Part shown: positions 40,792 through 48,703 of the stretch, piece after piece
Numbering within the stretch: the stretch's first letter is position 1
How the letters are laid out: every line of letters begins with the position of its first letter
NCBI RefSeq assembly: GCF_900112365.1
Contig: NZ_FOLQ01000022.1
Span: 1 to 64,000, forward strand
Reading direction: 5' to 3'
Length of the DNA stretch: 64,000 nucleotides
Source of the DNA: Spirosoma endophyticum
GTDB lineage: Bacteria > Bacteroidota > Bacteroidia > Cytophagales > Spirosomataceae
Position numbers and translations under genes: made by a program
The notes under the pieces: generated by a model
Database searches by the model: none
What the model saw: only the letters and a program-made list of their open reading frames with translations
Told to the model about the DNA's origin: nothing

Positions 40792-42351
40792 TTACCGGGC
40801 TGTATTGGCGGCTGGGGCTTTGCGCGGAATTTTCTGGTCCCGCATGGCCGCATTATAAACGAAAGCGGCCACAACGGTAGCGGCCTGTTTCAGGTCGTCC
40901 GGTATCAGGTGGTCGTAGGTGTCCATGTTGGTATGGTGCGTGCGCGTGCTGTACTCAATCGGGTCCTGAATAAACTGGAAGCCCGGCAGGCCAACACGAT
41001 CAAAGAAAAGGTGATCGGTTCCGCCCGTATTTTTGGGCGTTACCGTTGTGGCCCCCAGGTCGGCAAACGGTTTCAGCCATTGCGAAAAAATGGGGCCGGC
41101 TGCTAGATTTTCCTGCAAATAAATACCCCGGATTTTACCGGTTCCGTTATCGACGTTGAAATAGGCTGCTACGTTTTCTCCCTCTTTGTTTAGCTTATTC
41201 GTAGCCGGATCAACAAAGTGCTTGGTGACGTAATTCTTTGATCCATGTAACCCTTGTTCTTCCCCACTCCAGAGCGCAATGCGAATGGTCCGTCGGGGTT
41301 TGGCGCCAATGGTATTCAGAATGCGAACGGCTTCCATCATGACCGAACTGCCCGCGGCATTGTCGGTAGCTCCCGTGGCGGCATGCCAGGAATCCAGGTG
41401 AGCGCCCAACATCACCACTTCGTCTTTCAGCTTGGGGTCAGTACCCGGAATTTCGGCCAGTACGTTATAACCTTTGATATCATCTTTATAAAATTTCGTT
41501 TTCACGTCGATCTCCAGCTTGACGGGAATGCCCGCTTTCATCAGTCGGCAAAGCGTCAGGTAATCCTCAACCGCTATCGACAGATCGGCCAGATCATCTG
41601 GCGTGGCACCCAGAGCAGCGTTGGCGTAGTCACCACTGACAAACAACGTACCATCCACGCTGTTCTGCGTCGTGTTAAGCATGCCCAATGCACCTTCCTG
41701 CTTCGCTAATTTTCGCATCTTCTGGTTAAACGCATTCTGCGTGCGCATCGCCAGCATCCGGCTGCGCATCGTCGTGTCCGGTCCTGCCTGTGGCGTCACG
41801 GATTCATTGGCCATTTTCTGGAGCTGTTCGTCGTTATACCGATTGGCATCGGACCTGAACGTAGGGGTGATCTTGTAGGACTGATCCAGCAGAATAATTT
41901 TGTTTTTCAACCGGCTGCGGTAGCTTTCTAATGCCGTTGTGTCTGATGCGCTGATATACAGAATATCGGCCGCCTGCAACTTGTTTGTGCTACCGCTCCA
42001 GGCTCTGGGTACGGCAATAATCGTTTTGTAGTAAGGGGCCGTCATGGCCAGATAGCTATGTTCTACAGCCCAACCCTGGCCCCAGTCACCCCAGGATTCC
42101 AGGCGGGCGTTTTGCAATCCCCAGCCCGCGAGTTTGCCTTTGGCCCAGTTAGCGGCTTTAATAAAACCGGGACCCTGCAAGCGCGGACCGTTGACATCGG
42201 TCAGGTAGAAGGCCGTTTCCATGACCTGTGAGTGCTGTAAACCCTCTTCGCGAATTTTCTGGATCGTCGTCATGTCCAGTTTATCATCCTGCCCATAGCT
42301 TAGTAGCGTAGTGCCAAGAAGTAGACCGATTACGAGTAGTTTGTTATGCAT
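40792..42351 (-). CDS. M28 family zinc aminopeptidase, exported
   Basis: A 519-residue exported metallopeptidase with signal peptide 1-20 (LLLGTTLLSYGQ). A PA-like inserted domain covers about 140-290. The two-zinc catalytic centre has the M28 order: VVMLGAHLDSWHAATGATDNAAG (first His and bridging Asp), LWSGEEQGLHGS (catalytic and metal-binding Glu pair), YFNVDNGTGKIRG (Asp), and the last His near YSTRTHHTNMDTYDHL. Such enzymes remove N-terminal residues from peptides in the periplasm or outside. It heads the minus-strand group M28, esterase, M61, though the palindrome after its stop may reduce read-through. Confidence 0.94.
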   Translation of the reverse strand: MHNKLLVIGLLLGTTLLSYGQDDKLDMTTIQKIREEGLQHSQVMETAFYLTDVNGPRLQGPGFIKAANWAKGKLAGWGLQNARLESWGDWGQGWAVEHSYLAMTAPYYKTIIAVPRAWSGSTNKLQAADILYISASDTTALESYRSRLKNKIILLDQSYKITPTFRSDANRYNDEQLQKMANESVTPQAGPDTTMRSRMLAMRTQNAFNQKMRKLAKQEGALGMLNTTQNSVDGTLFVSGDYANAALGATPDDLADLSIAVEDYLTLCRLMKAGIPVKLEIDVKTKFYKDDIKGYNVLAEIPGTDPKLKDEVVMLGAHLDSWHAATGATDNAAGSSVMMEAVRILNTIGAKPRRTIRIALWSGEEQGLHGSKNYVTKHFVDPATNKLNKEGENVAAYFNVDNGTGKIRGIYLQENLAAGPIFSQWLKPFADLGATTVTPKNTGGTDHLFFDRVGLPGFQFIQDPIEYSTRTHHTNMDTYDHLIPDDLKQAATVVAAFVYNAAMRDQKIPRKAPAANTAR

Positions 42352-42585
42352 GCCTGTTGATCGATTGGGTAGTAGCCCGAAGATAACAGATGATTCAATG
42401 GGTTCTATTGATTCTCTGAATTCTGTTGTTACTACGTTGCTGTCTGATAAGAATCCACCGAATCAGTGGAACGCAACGAAAGTGTATGCGCGAAAGCCGT
42501 TAACTTCGTGGCTCCCATTGTAGCCCCTCGTTAAAATCTGGTGGGCTACAGTGACAGTTAGCTTTTTGAAACGTTTATTGCCTGC

Positions 42586-43134
42586 ATGAATACAACTGAA
42601 AATCCCTGGCAGACGCTCAATTCGTCAGTCAAATATGAAAACCCCTGGCTTTCTATCCGGCACGAAGACGTATTGACGCCCGCTGGTACACCGGGAATTT
42701 ATGGTGTCGTTAGCTTCAAAAACAAAGCGGTGGGGGTTATCCCGATTGATGCCGACGGTAATACGTACCTCGTCGGGCAGTATCGCTATCCCCTGAACGA
42801 ATACTCGTGGGAAATTCCCGAAGGCGGCTCTCCGCTCGACACCGATCCCCTGGATTCGGCCAGGCGCGAGTTGAAAGAAGAAACGGGACTGGAAGCGCAG
42901 AAATGGACTAAAATTGCACGAATCCATACGTCCAACTCGGCCACGGATGAAGAAGGGTTTTTGTACATCGCCGAAGATCTGGTGCAGGGCGAGCATGCCC
43001 CCGAAGAAACCGAAAAGTTGCATGTCTGGAAATTACCGCTGGCCGAAGCCGTCGAGATGGCGATGACCAGCCGAATCACCGATGCCCTTAGCGTAAGCGG
43101 CTTGCTGATTGTCGCGCGGCTACGGGGAATCTAA
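42586..43134 (+). CDS. NUDIX hydrolase, ADP-ribose pyrophosphatase-like
   Basis: A 182-residue cytoplasmic NUDIX enzyme of the NudF/ADP-ribose pyrophosphatase type. The N-terminal swap strands include NPWLSIRHEDVLTPAGTPGIYGVV, the strand VGQYRYPLNEYSWEIPEGG precedes the box, and RELKEETGLE (94-103) supplies the metal-binding glutamates. It also has TSNSATDEEGFLYIAEDL, the loop after the box typical of this subgroup. It likely hydrolyses ADP-ribose or a related nucleotide sugar. It is a single gene, divergent from M28, and is followed by a palindromic repeat and then the LysE exporter on the same strand. Confidence 0.9.
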   Translation: MNTTENPWQTLNSSVKYENPWLSIRHEDVLTPAGTPGIYGVVSFKNKAVGVIPIDADGNTYLVGQYRYPLNEYSWEIPEGGSPLDTDPLDSARRELKEETGLEAQKWTKIARIHTSNSATDEEGFLYIAEDLVQGEHAPEETEKLHVWKLPLAEAVEMAMTSRITDALSVSGLLIVARLRGI

Positions 43135-43137
43135 AAC

Positions 43138-43225
43138 ACAGTTTACGGTATTCGGTTTATGGTAGAACGACGTGTTAAATACGTGCGATGGTCTATCGTA
43201 ATCATAAATCAAGTACCGTAAGCCC
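43138..43225. repeat. Imperfect palindrome, TTTACGGTATTCGG family (copy 4)
   Basis: The left arm TTTACGGTATTCGGTTTATG faces CATAAATCAAGTACCGTAAG on the right. It fills most of the 113-bp gap between the NUDIX stop and the LysE-type start. Confidence 0.75.
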
Positions 43226-43247
43226 TAAAATTTAAACTTCATTACTT

Positions 43248-43886
43248 GTGTTCTTACCGATTGTTTTTGGTTTTTTGCTGGGTGTAGGCCTTTGTCTGAC
43301 GTTCGGAACGGTATTTTTTGCCCTGATTCAGAACAGTGTGGACAATGGATTTCGCTCTGGATTTAAAATGGTTCTGGGCGTAATTGCGGGGGATATCATC
43401 TTTGTGATTGCGGCCTTAATTGGTACGTCTTTTATTCCCAAAGTGCAGGGTTTTGAAAATATCATGGCCGCCGTTGGGGTGCTCTTTCTCGTCATCCTCG
43501 GAATCATGAACATTGTGAAAGGAACGCCCCGGCTGGCTTACCCAAAAACGCGGCTGGGTAATTTTGTATATTACTTCACGACTGGTTTTTTCCTGAATGC
43601 CCTGAATCCCGTCAACTTCGTGGCCTGGGTGGCTATTGTGGCCTATATCCGCTCACATCTACACTATTCAGAGGCACAGCAATATGGATTTATGATTGCG
43701 GCTCTGGTCGGCATCTTCGCAACCGAAAACGCGCTGGCCTATTATGCCAACCGCCTGAAACGCCTTTTCACACCCCGGGTTGTCGTCATTTTCAACCGGG
43801 TAACGGGTGTTGTTTTCCTGATCGGAGCCGCTAATATTGCCTACAATCGTTTATTGGAGCCTCTGTCGAAAGCGCTGAACTGGTAA
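43248..43886 (+). CDS. LysE/RhtB-family amino-acid exporter
   Basis: A 212-residue inner-membrane protein with five to six helices. The N-terminal helix carries the family pattern FGFLLGVGLCLTFGTVFFALIQNSVDNGFRSGFKMVLGV split over helix and loop (positions 8-46: pore-lining G-x-x-P-like turn replaced by TFGT, then the NGFRSG loop). TTGFFLNALNPVNFVAW in the middle is the second conserved NP element. The family exports amino acids or metabolites by proton exchange. The start codon is GTG at 43248; no ATG precedes the first helix. It is followed 7 bp after the stop by a perfect 28-bp-stem palindrome shared with the converging GH3 gene. Confidence 0.87.
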   Translation: MFLPIVFGFLLGVGLCLTFGTVFFALIQNSVDNGFRSGFKMVLGVIAGDIIFVIAALIGTSFIPKVQGFENIMAAVGVLFLVILGIMNIVKGTPRLAYPKTRLGNFVYYFTTGFFLNALNPVNFVAWVAIVAYIRSHLHYSEAQQYGFMIAALVGIFATENALAYYANRLKRLFTPRVVVIFNRVTGVVFLIGAANIAYNRLLEPLSKALNW

Positions 43887-43893
43887 GAACTTC

Positions 43894-43960
43894 AATGATG
43901 AATTATGAATGATAAATGATGTTAAAGTCCAGCATCATTTATCATTCATAATTCATCATT
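43894..43960. repeat. Perfect palindrome of ATGATGAATTATGAATGATAA type
   Basis: Arms of 28 bp (43894-43921 and 43933-43960) with an 11-nt loop pair without mismatch. The right arm covers the stop codon of the GH3-family gene (43956-43958). Similar words occur at 45526-45597 on the other side of that gene. Confidence 0.92.
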
Positions 43961-45497
43961 TCTTTAAAAACCCTTCCCATTCTCCAATTAGTCCCTTTTT
44001 CAATACTCTCGGGAATTTGTTCTGGCCGCCCATTTTGCCCCTTGATTCCATCCAGTCATAAAACGTTTTAGTGGGAAGGACCGTCACAGAAATATCTTTC
44101 AACGCGTGTTTGCGTTCAACGGCGTAGTCGTCGTTGAGTTCCTTAAGTTTGGCGTCAAGACGGTTGCGGAGTTCGTTTGCGTCCACCTGGTCGTTCGTAC
44201 CGATGTACCAATGGTGGGCAAACAACGTATCGTGGGCTACGCCCGCTACCGTAAATTCACGAATAGAAATGTTTAATTCGTCGGACACCATCTCGATAGC
44301 TTTGTTCATGTTATCGACGGAAAGGTGTTCGCCACACATGCTCAAAAAATGCTTGGTACGGCCCGTAATGACGATTTCGGCGCTTTTTTTGTCCACAAAC
44401 CGAATCGTATCACCGATCAGATACCGCCAGGCCCCGGAGCAGGTCGAAAGCAAAAGGGCATATTCTTTTCCTTCTTCAACTTCATCAATCATCAGGGTTT
44501 GCGGCTTCTGAACCAGTTCGCCATCGGGTGAGAAGTTCTGCTCATTGAACGGGATAAATTCAAAAAACAGGCCGTTGTTCAATACCAGTTGCATGCCCTC
44601 CGCGTCGGGATGGGTCTGGTAGGCGATGAAACCTTCGGATGCCAGGTACGTTTCAATGTACGTAATAGGGTGGGCGAGGAGCTTCTCGAACCCCTGCCGA
44701 TACGGCTCGAACGATACGCCCCCATGACAAAAAACCATGAGATTCGGCCAGATGTCGTGGATGGTTTTGACGTTGTAGCGGGCAATGATTTTTTCCATCA
44801 GCAACTGAATCCAGGCAGGCACACCCACTACGTAGCCGATGTCCCAACTGGCCGCCTGTTCCGTGATTTCATCTAGCTTATGGGCCCAGTCGCGCTCCTG
44901 CGCAATGTCGCGGCCGGGCTTGTAGAACCGCTCGAACCAGAGCGGGAGCCTGCTGGCCGTGATGCCGCTCAAGTCGCCTTCAAAATGACCTTCCCGGGCA
45001 TTCAGATCGGTGCTTCCGCCGAGCATCAAACAGCCTTTTTCGTAGAGCGTCGAGGGGAGATTCTGATATTTTCCGAGTGTCAGAATCTGGCGAATGCTGG
45101 TTCGCTGGATGGCTTTCGACATGGCCTTCGTTACCGGAATATATTTCGTAGCGGCTTCTGACGTACCGGAACTAAGAGCAAAATACTTTACTTTACCCGG
45201 CCAGGCCACATTTTTCTCACCCGCCAGCGTTTGCTTCCACCACCCATCGAACATCTTGTTGTAGTCGTGGATAGGCACGTATTCCTTGTATTTCGAATAG
45301 AACTCCTTGTCGGTGCCAAATTCGGCCGAGCGGAGCAGGTCATCAAAATGGTACGTTGCCCCGAACTTCGTAAACTGAGCCTTGCGGATGAGTTTACGAA
45401 ATACTTTGCGTTGTTGCCGAAGGGCGTTGAACTTCCGCAGTCTCACGACATTCGATAATCGAATCCCGTTTTTGAGCAAGTTACCTAGTAAAGCCAT
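43956..45497 (-). CDS. GH3-family acyl-amido synthetase-like protein
   Basis: A 513-residue protein of the GH3 (auxin-responsive promoter) family, members of the adenylate-forming superfamily that join carboxylic acids to amines in plants. It has the phosphate-binding loop FALSSGTSEAATKYIPVT (about 109-126), a WFERFYKPGRDI stretch, the ATP-binding YLASEGFIAY and the hinge SGAWRYLIGDTIRFVDK. C-terminal TGRTKHFLSMCGEHLSVDNM follows, then a small domain with WMESRGKMGGQNKFPRV. Bacterial members are widespread in Bacteroidota and their substrates are unknown. Flanked on both sides by ATGATGAAT-type palindromes and co-directional with surE. Confidence 0.9.
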   Translation of the reverse strand: MALLGNLLKNGIRLSNVVRLRKFNALRQQRKVFRKLIRKAQFTKFGATYHFDDLLRSAEFGTDKEFYSKYKEYVPIHDYNKMFDGWWKQTLAGEKNVAWPGKVKYFALSSGTSEAATKYIPVTKAMSKAIQRTSIRQILTLGKYQNLPSTLYEKGCLMLGGSTDLNAREGHFEGDLSGITASRLPLWFERFYKPGRDIAQERDWAHKLDEITEQAASWDIGYVVGVPAWIQLLMEKIIARYNVKTIHDIWPNLMVFCHGGVSFEPYRQGFEKLLAHPITYIETYLASEGFIAYQTHPDAEGMQLVLNNGLFFEFIPFNEQNFSPDGELVQKPQTLMIDEVEEGKEYALLLSTCSGAWRYLIGDTIRFVDKKSAEIVITGRTKHFLSMCGEHLSVDNMNKAIEMVSDELNISIREFTVAGVAHDTLFAHHWYIGTNDQVDANELRNRLDAKLKELNDDYAVERKHALKDISVTVLPTKTFYDWMESRGKMGGQNKFPRVLKKGLIGEWEGFLKK

Positions 45498-45525
45498 TGC
45501 TGAATGATGACCGGGTCGCCGGTGC

Positions 45526-45597
45526 GATTATGAATGATTAATGATGAACAACTGCTCTCACAATCATTCATCATTCATCATTTATCATTAATAATTA
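45526..45597. repeat. Imperfect palindrome of ATGATGAAT words
   Basis: ATTATGAATGATTAATGATG on the left and CATCATTTATCATTAATAAT on the right pair over most of their length. It covers the gap between the surE stop (45595) and the GH3 start (45497). Confidence 0.7.
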
Positions 45598-46371
45598 CAG
45601 TTGCCAGTTCGTCAATTCGTCCATCATGCCGTAGGCCGTGAGGTCGTATTGGCAGGGAACAACAGATATGTAGTTCTGCGACAGTGCGTACTCGTCGGTG
45701 TCTTCGGCGTGGGTATCGAAATTGACGAAATCGCCCGCCAGCCAGAAATACCGACGACCGTTTGGATCGCGTCGTTCATCGAACACCTCCTGCCATTTGG
45801 CGTTGGCCTGCCGACAAATCCTGATGCCTTGCAAAGGCTCGGCCGTGCGAGCCGGAAAGTTGACGTTCAGGGCTGTTCCACGTTTCAGCCCTCGTTCCAG
45901 TACGTTACGGGAGATGGACAGAATATGTTCGTGTGTATGCGAAAAATCGGGTTGTCGGGTGAAGTCGCCGAGTGAGAAACCAATGGCCGGAATGCCCTCA
46001 ATAGCCGCTTCGATGGCCGCCGACATCGTTCCCGAATAAAGAATACTGATGGACGAATTGCTGCCGTGGTTGATGCCGCTGACGACCAGATCGGGAGCGC
46101 GATCTTTTAATACGTGGTGTTTGGCCAGTTTTACGCAATCGGCAGGTGTTCCCGAACATTCGTATGCCGGCACATCGCCATAAATATCGGACGGGTAGAG
46201 ACGTATCGGATTGGAAATCGTAATGGCGTGACCCATACCCGATTGCGGACTATTAGGGGCCACCACGACGACCGTGCCTAACTGCTTCATTAACTCAACG
46301 AGCGTTCGAATGCCGTGGGCCGTGATGCCATCGTCATTCGTAACTAAAATAAGGGGCTTTTGCTCAGCCAT
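45595..46371 (-). CDS. surE: 5'/3'-nucleotidase SurE
   Basis: A 258-residue SurE, a metal-dependent phosphatase that removes phosphate from nucleoside monophosphates and helps survival in stationary phase and stress. Active-site motifs are PLILVTNDDGITAHGI (metal ligands D13 and D14), APNSPQSGMGHAIT (Ser), and PDLVVSGINHGSNSS (Asn). The Y-E-CSGTPADCVK loop is present. The ATG at 46371 is preferred over an upstream TTG, which would add 26 residues rich in Leu and Ser that no homologue has. It is transcribed before the GH3 gene with a 97-bp repeat-filled gap. Confidence 0.95.
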   Translation of the reverse strand: MAEQKPLILVTNDDGITAHGIRTLVELMKQLGTVVVVAPNSPQSGMGHAITISNPIRLYPSDIYGDVPAYECSGTPADCVKLAKHHVLKDRAPDLVVSGINHGSNSSISILYSGTMSAAIEAAIEGIPAIGFSLGDFTRQPDFSHTHEHILSISRNVLERGLKRGTALNVNFPARTAEPLQGIRICRQANAKWQEVFDERRDPNGRRYFWLAGDFVNFDTHAEDTDEYALSQNYISVVPCQYDLTAYGMMDELTNWQL

Positions 46372-46477
46372 GAATTGTGGAGTATTGACTATTAATAACG
46401 CTAAACTACGCAAATACGGGCAAGGTGTAGATGAAATTTGTGTGTTCAAGCCCGCAACTGGATTCGTTGCGTTACGT

Positions 46478-47323
46478 TCAGACTTGATGTCGTTTCTTAA
46501 ACTGTAGGGGATTCTCGCCCGTTACGCGCCGGAAAATCTTGTTGAAATAGGATAAGCTTTCGAAGCCACTGGCGAAGCAGGCCTCTGTTACGTTGCTGTC
46601 GAGGATAAGCAATTTCTGCGCCTGACTGATGCGATACTGGTTCAGAAACTGCGTGAACGTCAGGTGAGTCATGCGTTTGAAATACCGGCAGAAAGCAGCG
46701 ATTGTCAGGTTCGTCAGGGCGGCCACTTCGGCGATGTCGAGTTTGCGCTGGTAGTTGTCCTCAATAAATTGATACGTTCGTTTCAATCGCTGCTGCTCTT
46801 TCAGATTGTAGGCGTTCGTAACGGTTTTACCATGTAGAAACGTTACGTCAGTGCTGGTCGCTAATTGCTGGAAAATGGTCAGCAGCGCCATGATTCGCTC
46901 GAAAGGCGGGAGCGTTGCCAAAGCTTCGAGTCGTTCGCCAACAGTACGTTTGGTTTCGCCGTGAAACGAAATGCCGGTTCGGGCCATCTCGAATAGCCGG
47001 GCAATGGCTGAAAACTCCGGTGCCTGCCAGAACTGATCGCCCAGGAACGATTCCTTTAACTGAACGACCACTTTTCGGTGGTCGGTTTTGACGCCGTAAT
47101 CGAAGTTGAGGTGCGGGATATTTGGTCCGATGAATACCAGATCACTTCCTTCATAGCGTGATATATGATCCCCCACGTGCCGGGTTCCGTTGGCTCCGGT
47201 AATGTACACAATTTCGTATTCGGGATGATAATGCCACAGGAAAACATCGCTCAGCCGGGGCGTTAGCAGGATATGAAAGGAGCTGTCCGTATCGGGTCGA
47301 ATTTGCTCTAAAGCCAGCTTCAT
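46478..47323 (-). CDS. AraC-family transcriptional regulator with cupin N-terminus
   Basis: A 281-residue regulator. Residues about 10-100 form the AraC-type cupin sensor domain (DVFLWHYHPEYEIVYITGANGTRHVGDH, then GSDLVFIGPNIPH), and residues about 180-281 the double helix-turn-helix: YQRKLDIAEVAALTNLTIAAFCRYFKRMTHLTF, FLNQYRISQAQKLL, VTEACFASGFESLSYFNKIFRRVTGENP. It is divergent from the PhyH dioxygenase gene with 259 bp between starts, so that gene is its probable target; the inducer is unknown. A repeat of the CACAGAGA type lies in the shared upstream region. Confidence 0.93.
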   Translation of the reverse strand: MKLALEQIRPDTDSSFHILLTPRLSDVFLWHYHPEYEIVYITGANGTRHVGDHISRYEGSDLVFIGPNIPHLNFDYGVKTDHRKVVVQLKESFLGDQFWQAPEFSAIARLFEMARTGISFHGETKRTVGERLEALATLPPFERIMALLTIFQQLATSTDVTFLHGKTVTNAYNLKEQQRLKRTYQFIEDNYQRKLDIAEVAALTNLTIAAFCRYFKRMTHLTFTQFLNQYRISQAQKLLILDSNVTEACFASGFESLSYFNKIFRRVTGENPLQFKKRHQV

Positions 47324-47339
47324 AGGAAAAGGGTTTTAA

Positions 47340-47440
47340 ACACTTTAACACAGAGATAGCGGAGGAGGATAGAGTTTCACAGAGAAATGATTATGTCAAA
47401 TCCTCTGTGTATCTCCGTGCATCTCTGTGGTATAATTTTT
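47340..47440. repeat. CACAGAGA-type palindromic repeat in the AraC/PhyH divergent region
   Basis: CACAGAGATAGCGGAGG followed by AGAGTTTCACAGAGAAA faces TCCTCTGTGTATCTCCGTGC and ATCTCTGTGG, forming a loose stem. The words (C)ACAGAGAT and its complement alternate four times. It begins 17 bp upstream of the AraC start codon. Confidence 0.6.
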
Positions 47441-47540
47441 TATCAGACTTGCCCATAAATTATAACTATACCCTGAGTTTAGAGCAATATAGTGCAAAAA
47501 ACGGCCAGTATTGATGTGGAAACGTAGTGGCGTGGCTAAC

Positions 47541-47548
47541 TACCTTTG
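47541..47548 (+). promoter_or_regulatory. -7 box of the PhyH dioxygenase promoter
   Basis: TACCTTTG matches TAnnTTTG 35 bp before the start codon at 47583. A TTG at 47511-47513 lies 27 bp upstream of it, longer than the usual spacing, so activation by the divergent AraC protein is plausible. Confidence 0.5.
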
Positions 47549-47582
47549 ATTCAATAAAAACACCTTAACATCCTAATCGCTA

Positions 47583-48578
47583 ATGGAAACGATGCAACCC
47601 ACAGGTAAGCCTGCCGCGATGGCTTCGACAATGATTCCCGATAATGCACATAAACACATTCCGGGAAACCCATCCACCGCCACCAGCAGCAAAATCCACT
47701 TAAACGACCGCTCAAACCAGAAACCGCTACGTGTGCTGTCGGAAGCCGACTGGCAATTCTGGAAACACAACGGATACATTGTAATTAAACAGGCCGTTCC
47801 CAAAGAGCAGGCCGATCGACTCGCCAGTTTTCTGTGGGAGTTTGAGGAAAAAGACCCGAACGATCAGACGACCTGGTATGCGCCACCCCGCGCCGAAATG
47901 AAAATGAAAGAGTTGACCAACAGCGGTATGGTTGAACTGTATAACCACCAATACGAATGGGATAACCGGCAGTACCCACGCGTGTACGATGCGTTTGTTG
48001 ACATCTGGGGAACCGAGAAATTGTGGGTGACCATCGACCGCGCCAACCTGAACTTGCCCGTTCGGCCGGGTTACGAATTCAAAGGATTTATTCACTGGGA
48101 TTATGACCCTGAAACCCGTCCGCAGAACGTACAGGGCGTGCTGGCACTGGCCGATCAGACCGACGAGAACATGGGTGGTTTTCAGTGCCTGCCCGAACTC
48201 TACCGAACCTACGACACCTGGAAATTAACCCAACCCGCCGACCGCAACCGGTTCAAACCTGATACCGCGGGTTTCGACTTCGTGAAGGTGAAAATGGAAG
48301 CGGGCGACCTGCTGATTTTTAACAGTACGCAACCGCACGGCATTCGCCCGAATCTCTCCACCGATAAAGTAAGAATGGCGCAATACATTTCCATGATGCC
48401 CGCCGAAGAAGATAACGAAGCCCTGCGGCAGTGGCGCATTACGTCCTGGCGCGATCGGCAGGCTCCTGAGGGCTACGCGTTTCCCGGCGACCCGCGCAAC
48501 TGGGAAAAGGAGCGTTACCAAACCGCCGAACTTTCCCCACTGGGCCGGAAGTTGCTGGGTCTGGATAGCTGGGAATAA
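47583..48578 (+). CDS. Phytanoyl-CoA dioxygenase (PhyH) family protein
   Basis: A 331-residue Fe(II)/2-oxoglutarate-dependent oxygenase. The first 40 residues are polar and probably disordered. The core starts at LSEADWQFWKHNGYIVIKQAV, the PhyH hallmark. Iron ligands are H171 and D173 in GFIHWDYDP and H252 in TQPHGIRPN; R256, the first Arg after the third ligand, is in place to bind 2-oxoglutarate. The family hydroxylates small organic molecules; the substrate here is unknown. The gene is divergent from an AraC regulator and ends in a 75-nt palindrome that includes its stop codon. The C-terminus (KLLGLDSWE) is complete. Confidence 0.88.
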   Translation: METMQPTGKPAAMASTMIPDNAHKHIPGNPSTATSSKIHLNDRSNQKPLRVLSEADWQFWKHNGYIVIKQAVPKEQADRLASFLWEFEEKDPNDQTTWYAPPRAEMKMKELTNSGMVELYNHQYEWDNRQYPRVYDAFVDIWGTEKLWVTIDRANLNLPVRPGYEFKGFIHWDYDPETRPQNVQGVLALADQTDENMGGFQCLPELYRTYDTWKLTQPADRNRFKPDTAGFDFVKVKMEAGDLLIFNSTQPHGIRPNLSTDKVRMAQYISMMPAEEDNEALRQWRITSWRDRQAPEGYAFPGDPRNWEKERYQTAELSPLGRKLLGLDSWE

Positions 48579-48649
48579 TCGAATCAGGATGACATAGCCG
48601 TGCCACGGTTTAAAACCGTGGCACGGCTATGTCATCCTGATTCGATTAT
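48575..48649. repeat. 75-nt perfect palindrome, CGTGCCACGGTTT family (copy 2)
   Basis: A perfect 37-bp stem is centred on base 48612. The core CGTGCCACGGTTT and its complement matches the palindrome at 4027-4093; the outer arms (ATCGAATCAGGATGACATAG) are unrelated to that copy. It covers the PhyH stop codon (48576-48578) and precedes the LysR promoter. Confidence 0.92.
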
Positions 48650-48670
48650 ATTATGTTTATTGAGTTGCGT

Positions 48671-48678
48671 TATCTTTG
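48671..48678 (+). promoter_or_regulatory. -7 box of the LysR gene promoter
   Basis: TATCTTTG matches TAnnTTTG, 26 bp before the start codon at 48704. No TTG lies at the -33 distance, where the arm of the palindrome ends. Confidence 0.45.
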
Positions 48679-48703
48679 AGGCTACTTCTCAGCAAAAAAA
48701 AAC

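Noticed and set aside
43894..45597. CRISPR array or tandem repeat near the GH3 gene
   Set aside because: There are no regularly spaced direct repeats; the structures are palindromes of low-complexity words.
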